Below, one piece after another: positions 58,874-64,000 of a stretch of DNA of 64,000 nucleotides (its first letter is position 1; every line of letters begins with the position of its first letter). The notes beneath the pieces are model-generated. The model ran no database searches and had not been told where the DNA came from. It saw only the letters and a program-made list of their open reading frames with translations. This stretch comes from Rappaport israeli. GTDB taxonomy: Bacteria; Pseudomonadota; Gammaproteobacteria; Cardiobacteriales; Cardiobacteriaceae. The stretch lies in the NCBI RefSeq assembly GCF_001888055.1, contig NZ_LXHZ01000008.1, positions 1 through 64,000 on the forward strand, read 5' to 3'. The translations under genes were made by a program, and so were the position numbers.

Positions 58874-59593
58874 ATGCCCAACTCAACACAACAAACGCCT
58901 CTTAATGACAGCATCGCAAGTTTTGAACAACATGGGCATCAGTTTTGGCAACCCAATGGTCCCTATAAAAGCCTACACCACATCAACCCTGCGCGACTAA
59001 AATTTATCGAACGCTATCAAAACCTTACCAACAAACAAGTGCTTGATATTGGATGCGGAGGAGGCATACTAAGTGAAGCGATGGTCTCTAAAGGTGCAAA
59101 AGTCAGTGGGATTGATATTAGCCCAACAGTTATTCAAACTGCTAAAGACCATCTAAAAACCCAACCTTATCATATCGACTACCGCTGTATATCAAGCTCT
59201 CAATGTGTTGAAAATAATGAAAAATATGACATTATTACTTGCATGGAAATGCTTGAGCATGTTGTTGACCCTAGCACCATCTTAAAAGATATTCACGCCC
59301 TTCTTAAAGACAATGGTTTTGCATTTTTTTCTACCCTAAATCGCACCTTCACGGCTTATCTCCTCGCCATCATTGTTGCCGAAAACCTCACCTCTCTCGT
59401 CCCCAAAGGCACTCACCAACACGACTGGTTTATCAAACCCAGCGAGCTTGTTAATATGTGTGAGCAGGCAGGATTACGCGTCAAGGCGATTAGCGGACTG
59501 GATTATCACCCTCTCTTAAAAACCGCAACGCTTAGTCGCCGTGTAGGGGTGAACTACCTCCTTGTTGCACAAAAAATCTCTCAAAACGCCTAA
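58874..59593 (+). CDS. ubiG: Ubiquinone biosynthesis O-methyltransferase
   Basis: SAM-dependent enzyme for both O-methylations of ubiquinone. It has KFIERY, motif I VLDIGCGGGILSE, CMEMLEHVVDP and the UbiG-type GTHQHDWFIKPSEL. 239 residues, ATG after CCTAGGAAT. First gene of a tightly packed set with the SDR and kdsD genes. Confidence 0.94.
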   Translation: MPNSTQQTPLNDSIASFEQHGHQFWQPNGPYKSLHHINPARLKFIERYQNLTNKQVLDIGCGGGILSEAMVSKGAKVSGIDISPTVIQTAKDHLKTQPYHIDYRCISSSQCVENNEKYDIITCMEMLEHVVDPSTILKDIHALLKDNGFAFFSTLNRTFTAYLLAIIVAENLTSLVPKGTHQHDWFIKPSELVNMCEQAGLRVKAISGLDYHPLLKTATLSRRVGVNYLLVAQKISQNA

Positions 59594-59608
59594 TCCAAAA
59601 ACCTTAAT

Positions 59609-60304
59609 ATGAAAAAAACCATCCTCATTACAGCAGCTACCTCAGACCTAGGCAGTGAGCTTGCTCGCCATCTTGACCAACAAGGACATACCTTGCTCCT
59701 ACTTGATCAAGAGCAACTATTGCTTGAATCTCTAGATGCTCAGCTTAACGGCGACCATACCCTCATTCCCTTTGATATTTGGGCAGCGGACTACACCCAA
59801 TATCAAACCCTTGCCCAACTAATTGCAGAAGATTATCCAGCCCTTGACGGTCTTATTTTCACGCAAATGTATGTTGAAAATCTACGCCCTATTATCCACT
59901 GCGACCCAGAAACATGGCTAAAAACCCTACAAATCAACCTCACCTCACCATTATGGTTTATTCAAACCCTGCTGCCCAGCCTACAAGCAAGCGCCCAGCC
60001 TAAAATACTATTCACCACCCATGACCAACATCAACAACAACCCGCCTATTGGCATGGATTTGGCGTTAGTCAAAGCGCATTGCATACACTCATCACCACC
60101 CTTCATAACGAACACAGCACCTACGACAACCTACAAATTTCTATCATCGATACTGGCTGGATAGACACCTCTTTTAACCGCAACATATTCCCCAACGCCC
60201 AACCTCATTGGAAACAGCCAACTGATATTCTCCCCCTATACGAGCAAGCTCTAAACGAGCATCAACCATCGACCATTAAAAGATATGCCTATGACCACCC
60301 CTAA
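59609..60304 (+). CDS. SDR-fold protein (YciK-like) lacking the catalytic Tyr and Lys
   Basis: A 231-residue Rossmann protein resembling YciK-type short-chain dehydrogenases: TAATSDLGSEL for the cofactor loop, LQINLTSPLWFIQTLLP, and IDTGWIDT. At the active site, where YciK-like proteins read YxxxK, this one has WHGFGVSQSA: Tyr becomes Phe and Lys becomes Gln. The glycine motif is also altered. It may have lost catalysis and act as a binding or regulatory protein. It begins 15 bases after ubiG and its end overlaps kdsD. Confidence 0.82.
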   Translation: MKKTILITAATSDLGSELARHLDQQGHTLLLLDQEQLLLESLDAQLNGDHTLIPFDIWAADYTQYQTLAQLIAEDYPALDGLIFTQMYVENLRPIIHCDPETWLKTLQINLTSPLWFIQTLLPSLQASAQPKILFTTHDQHQQQPAYWHGFGVSQSALHTLITTLHNEHSTYDNLQISIIDTGWIDTSFNRNIFPNAQPHWKQPTDILPLYEQALNEHQPSTIKRYAYDHP

Positions 60305-61266
60305 TCATCCATGGCTCATCGCTGCGCAAAACGTCCTAAGCATAGAAGCGCAAGCCATTAGTGCGCAAAGTGCCAGCCTAGACCAAAATTTTATTCGCGC
60401 CTGCCAAACCATCCTAGATTGCAAAGGGCATCTCATCGTTATGGGCATGGGCAAATCAGGCATATTGGCGCCAAACTAGCCGCCACCTTTGCCAGCACTG
60501 GCACACCCGCCTTTTTTGTTCATCCAGCAGAAGCTGAACACGGCGACCTCGGCATGATTACCCCACAAGACTGCCTTCTCACACTCTCTTATTCAGGACA
60601 AAGCCACGAAATTCTCACCCTTCTTCCCATCATCCAACGCCTAAGCATCCCCGTTATCAGCATCACAGGCAATCCCCAAAGCGCCATAGCGCAACAATCC
60701 AACATCCACCTCCCCCTTATAATCGAACGAGAAGCCTGCCCCCTTGGACTTGCCCCCACCTCAAGCTCAACCGCCACTCTAGCGCTAGGCGACGCCCTAG
60801 CCGTTGCACTCATTGAAGCACGACGCTTTTCTAGCGAAGATTTTGCCCGCTCTCATCCAGGCGGACGCCTAGGAAAACGCCTCCTAACCACCGTCAAAGA
60901 CCTCATGCGCACCAAAACAGCCATCCCTAAAAGCCACCCCAAGACAGCCTCAAAACAGTACTATTTGAAATCACAGAAAAAAAACTCGGCGTAACCCTTA
61001 TTTGCGACAATGACCAACTGCTTGGCATCTACACCGATGGCGACCTACGCCGTACTCTTGAAAAAACCCAACACACCGACCTTCTAAGCCAACCCATCAG
61101 CACCTTCATGACCCCCACCCCTCATCACACCACCACAGACCAACTCGCAGCCCAAGCCCTAGAACTTATGGAAACATATCACATCACCAGCCTCCCAGTT
61201 TTAGAGCAAAACCGCCTAATCGGCATCCTTCATATTCACGACCTACTCAGTGCTGGAATCGCCTAA
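60291..61266 (+). CDS. kdsD: D-arabinose 5-phosphate isomerase KdsD (two frameshifts)
   Basis: Makes arabinose 5-phosphate for KDO in LPS. The SIS domain shows MGMGKSG, then after one missing C at 60461, HIGAKLAATFASTGTPAFFV; LTLSYSGQSHEIL; EREACPLGLAPTSSST; and SHPGGRLGKRLL. A second missing C in 60937-60940 leads into two CBS domains (TDGDLRRTLEK; ITSLPVLEQNRLIGILHIHDL). The joined length is 325 (E. coli 328). ATG 60291 overlaps the end of the SDR gene; 60285 is an alternative. The TAA overlaps the lptC ATG. kdsC, normally next, is missing here. Confidence 0.92.
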
Positions 61267-61820
61267 TGCGCTACACAACCTTTTCACTAATCGCCCTAAG
61301 CCTACTAAGCGCCTATTGGTATTGGCACAACCAACACCGCCCCACCCAAGTACAGCCAATCAGCGTCCAAGACACCCCCCTGCTCATCCTAGAGCATCCC
61401 ATATCCATACACTACGACACTCAAGGACAAGCCAACCTCATCCTAAGCGCCAATCAACTCACGCACTACAACGACCCACGCGCCACCACCTATCACACCC
61501 CTAAAATCGACTACCACACCCCCGACACACAACACATCCAACTCACCGCCCAAAAAGCCCACCTTAACCAAGCCCAAACCCAACTCCAATTCCAAGGGCA
61601 AGTACAAGTGCAAAGCACACAACACAACCAACGCCAATACTGGCTACAAACCCCCCAACTTAACTATCAAATAGAGCAACAAACCCTCGACACCAACGCC
61701 CCCATCGAACTCAACACCCCCCAAAGCCAAACCACCGCCCAAGGCGCACATTGGATAATCAACCAACCCACCATCACCCTAAAGCAAGCCATACGGAGCC
61801 ACTATGCGCCTAAATTCTAA
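61266..61820 (+). CDS. lptC: LPS export protein LptC
   Basis: Bitopic periplasmic bridge between LptB2FG and LptA. It has one N-terminal helix (about 4-20) and a beta-jellyroll rich in Gln, His and Thr. 184 residues (E. coli 191). It starts with a TAATG overlap with kdsD and its 3' end overlaps lptA by 17 bases. Sequence is diverged; position between kdsD and lptA-lptB secures the call. Confidence 0.88.
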   Translation: MRYTTFSLIALSLLSAYWYWHNQHRPTQVQPISVQDTPLLILEHPISIHYDTQGQANLILSANQLTHYNDPRATTYHTPKIDYHTPDTQHIQLTAQKAHLNQAQTQLQFQGQVQVQSTQHNQRQYWLQTPQLNYQIEQQTLDTNAPIELNTPQSQTTAQGAHWIINQPTITLKQAIRSHYAPKF

Positions 61821-62265
61821 ACTACTGTTAAGCCTCCTCCTTCTCCCACCCACTTTACAGGCACAAACTCAAACCCTGCCCATAGAACTCAATGCCGACC
61901 ATGGTGAATATGACGTACAAAAAGGCATCGCCACCTACACAGGAAACGTCAAAATCAGCCAAGGCGCCATGACCCTACAAGGCGATAAAATCACCATCCG
62001 CCTCAACAACAGCCAAGTCGAACACATAGAAGCATGGGGCAATCTCGCCACCTTTCACTACCAACCCAAACAAGACCCAGCCATTGATGGCGAAGGACAA
62101 CACCTCATCTACGACCTTGAAAGCGCCACCATCACCATCGACAAACAAGCCCACGTTCGTCAAGGCGAACATCACACCCAAGGCGAGCGCCTCACCTACC
62201 ACCTCAAAAAAGAAATCGTCCAAGGAAGCCGTGTCCACATGACCTTCCAACCCAAAACCTCATGA
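61804..62265 (+). CDS. lptA: LPS export periplasmic protein LptA
   Basis: Forms the periplasmic bridge for LPS. It has a signal peptide (1-20, cleavage after LQAQ or near), then the OstA beta strands: IELNADHGEYDVQKGIATYT, GNVKISQGAMTLQGDKI, GEGQHLIYDL. 153 residues. Overlaps lptB by four bases. Confidence 0.93.
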   Translation: MRLNSKLLLSLLLLPPTLQAQTQTLPIELNADHGEYDVQKGIATYTGNVKISQGAMTLQGDKITIRLNNSQVEHIEAWGNLATFHYQPKQDPAIDGEGQHLIYDLESATITIDKQAHVRQGEHHTQGERLTYHLKKEIVQGSRVHMTFQPKTS

Positions 62266-62993
62266 CCAGCCAACTCACCGCCCACAACCTCATTAAACAT
62301 TACAAAAACCGCCCCGTCGTCAACGGCGCCAGCTTTAGCGTGCAAAGCGCCCAAGTCGTCGGACTACTTGGGCCCAACGGCGCAGGAAAAACAACCAGTT
62401 TTTATCTCACCATCGGACTCATTCGCCCAGATAGTGGCAGCATCTACCTTGACCAAACCAACCTCACCCCCCTCCCCATACACAAACGCGCCCAACTTGG
62501 ACTCTCCTACCTTCCGCAAGAAGCCTCCGTCTTTCGCAAACTCAGCGTCCGCGACAACATCCTCGCCATCCTAGAACTCACAGGACGCCACAAACGCAAA
62601 CAACGCCTTCAATATGCCAACCAACTCATGCAAGAACTCAACATCAGCCATCTTGCCGACACCCTAGGCATCAGCCTATCAGGCGGCGAACGCAGACGTT
62701 GCGAAATCGCCCGCACCCTCGCCACCCAACCCCGCTTCATCCTCCTAGATGAACCCTTTGCAGGCGTAGACCCCATCGCCGTTGCCGACATCCGCCACAT
62801 CATCGACCACCTCCGCCAGCGACAAATCGGCATCCTCATCACCGACCACAACGTCCGCGAAACCCTCAAAAGTTGCGACCATGCCTACATCTTAAGCGAA
62901 GGTCGCATCTTAGCCTCAGGCAGCCCACAGGAACTCATCAACAACCCACAAGCCAGAAGCGCCTACCTAGGAAACGACTTTAGCCTCAGCTAA
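62262..62993 (+). CDS. lptB: LPS export ABC transporter ATPase LptB
   Basis: ATPase of the LptB2FG extractor. Walker A is GPNGAGKTT, Q-loop SYLPQEASVFRKLSV, signature LSGGERRRCEIAR, Walker B FILLDEPFAGVDP, and H-loop ITDHN. 243 residues, the family length. rpoN follows four bases later. Confidence 0.96.
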   Translation: MTSQLTAHNLIKHYKNRPVVNGASFSVQSAQVVGLLGPNGAGKTTSFYLTIGLIRPDSGSIYLDQTNLTPLPIHKRAQLGLSYLPQEASVFRKLSVRDNILAILELTGRHKRKQRLQYANQLMQELNISHLADTLGISLSGGERRRCEIARTLATQPRFILLDEPFAGVDPIAVADIRHIIDHLRQRQIGILITDHNVRETLKSCDHAYILSEGRILASGSPQELINNPQARSAYLGNDFSLS

Positions 62994-62997
62994 CGCC

Positions 62998-64000
62998 ATG
63001 AACAAACAACACCTCCAACTCAAACAAAGCCAACAACTCACCCTCACCCCCCAACTACAGCATGCCATCGAACTGCTCGGCATGAACCGCCTCGAACTCG
63101 AACAAGAACTCAACCAAATCCTCAACCACAATTTCATGCTCAACATAGACAGCCCCTACCAACTCACCACCACCGACGAACCTAATGATTTTGATGAACA
63201 AATCGACTACGACCCCTACAACGACCCAGAAAATGACTGGCAAGAGCCAAACCCCTCCTACGACTCCCAAGAACTCCTCGAGCAACAACTCCACACCCCA
63301 ACCCTAAGCGAACACCTCATCGAACAACTCCACACCCTAAGCAACGACCCAACACTGCTTAACGCCGCCACAATAATTGCCTACAATTTAGATTCTGATG
63401 GCTACTTTAGAGACACACTTAAAGCCATTGCACAAAGCGCCAACCTCCCCATCTCCCAACTCAAACAAGGTCTCGAACTAATCCGCCAATGCCAACCAAC
63501 AGGCGTTGGCGCAACCGACCTACAAGACTGCCTCACCCTCCAACTACAACAACTCCCCACAGACACCCCCCACCTCAACACCCTCAAACACCTTATCGCT
63601 CGCTATCTCCCCTACATTGGCAAAAACCCACAACTTATCAAAAAAAACTTAAACATCAACGAAGAAGAATACCAACACGCCCTAGAACTCCTGCGCAAAC
63701 TTGACCCACAACCTGGACAACACTACACCCCAACAGACCTCCCTATACAATACCAAGCTGAAATCATCGTTTTAGAAAAAAAACGGCATCAGCTACATCG
63801 AAACCACCGAAGAACTCCTCCCCAAACTCAGCCTTAATAAAGAATACGCCCAACTGCTCAAACAAAGTAAAGGACAAAACAAAACCCTTTTAAATGCCCA
63901 ATTTCAAGAAGCCAAATTCATCTTAAACGCGCTACAAAAACGCGCTGACACCATTAGACGCGTTGCCAGCGCCATCGTTGCCCAACAACAAGAATTTTTC
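62998..64000 (+). CDS. rpoN: RNA polymerase sigma-54 factor RpoN (partial, one frameshift)
   Basis: The N-terminal activator-interacting region MNKQHLQLKQSQQLTLTPQL and AIELLGMNRLELEQEL is typical, followed by an acidic linker and a core-binding domain (ECPVxxL-like LRQCQPTGVGATDLQDCL). One extra A in the A8 run at 63776-63783 turns VLEKNGISYIETTEELLPKL into a short false end. The restored frame runs to the window edge (NALQKRADTIRRVASAIVAQ QQEFF). The C-terminal RpoN box lies outside. Confidence 0.9.

Overview
The window reads as a gammaproteobacterial chromosome of moderate G+C. The evidence is the conserved gene orders tig-clpP-clpX-lon-hupB, dapB-lapA-lapB-pyrF, ftsY-rpoH and kdsD-lptC-lptA-lptB-rpoN, plus an LPS export system and a ubiquinone methyltransferase. 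Overall style suggests the Cardiobacteriales (Suttonella/Cardiobacterium-like), but this is inference. Several accessory pieces read like Moraxellaceae genes, and the first gene reads like a Neisseriaceae one. The + strand is conspicuously A+C rich in blocks (about 3-8.5, 31-36 and 60-64 kb) whichever strand carries the genes, and protein composition follows this. Layout: 0-5.1 kb holds a phosphoethanolamine transferase, pyrB, dtd and an SLC13-type transporter. 5.2-8.6 kb is cydDC. 8.7-15.3 kb is tRNA-Leu(UAG), trigger factor, the ClpXP and Lon proteases and HU. 15.3-30.5 kb is an accessory region in two parts split by tRNA-Leu(CAA). 30.5-42.1 kb is one long minus-strand run: lgt, thyA, mrcB, a TPR lipoprotein, yoaA, tsaB, a thioesterase, two GTPases and tadA. 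42.2-55.9 kb is also mostly minus: pssA-X-SH3-fbaB, dapB-lapAB-pyrF, and the tkt-gap-pgk carbon block with prc. 56-64 kb is plus: ftsY-rpoH, fur, ubiG-SDR-kdsD-lptCAB-rpoN. The most interesting part is 15.8-21.2 kb: a co-directional cluster with a WYL-domain regulator, a 518-residue glycine-zipper membrane protein, a TerB-like protein, a second glycine-rich membrane protein, a YkgJ-type cysteine-cluster protein, a zinc-ribbon miniprotein, a 16-codon ORF and a HEPN protein with an intact RNxxxH motif. It looks like an undescribed, probably defence-type system. To its right lie a wrecked three-gene restriction-modification operon with a heptanucleotide repeat upstream, split by inverted genes that include a phosphoribosyltransferase/SLOG pair, a CDF transporter bounded by 26-bp direct repeats, and 3' scraps of aconitase and NRAMP genes. 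At least 22 single-base indels, mostly in homopolymers, break genes across the whole window, including normally indispensable ones (clpX, lgt, tkt, kdsD, rpoN). I treat most as probable sequence errors and give joined coordinates.
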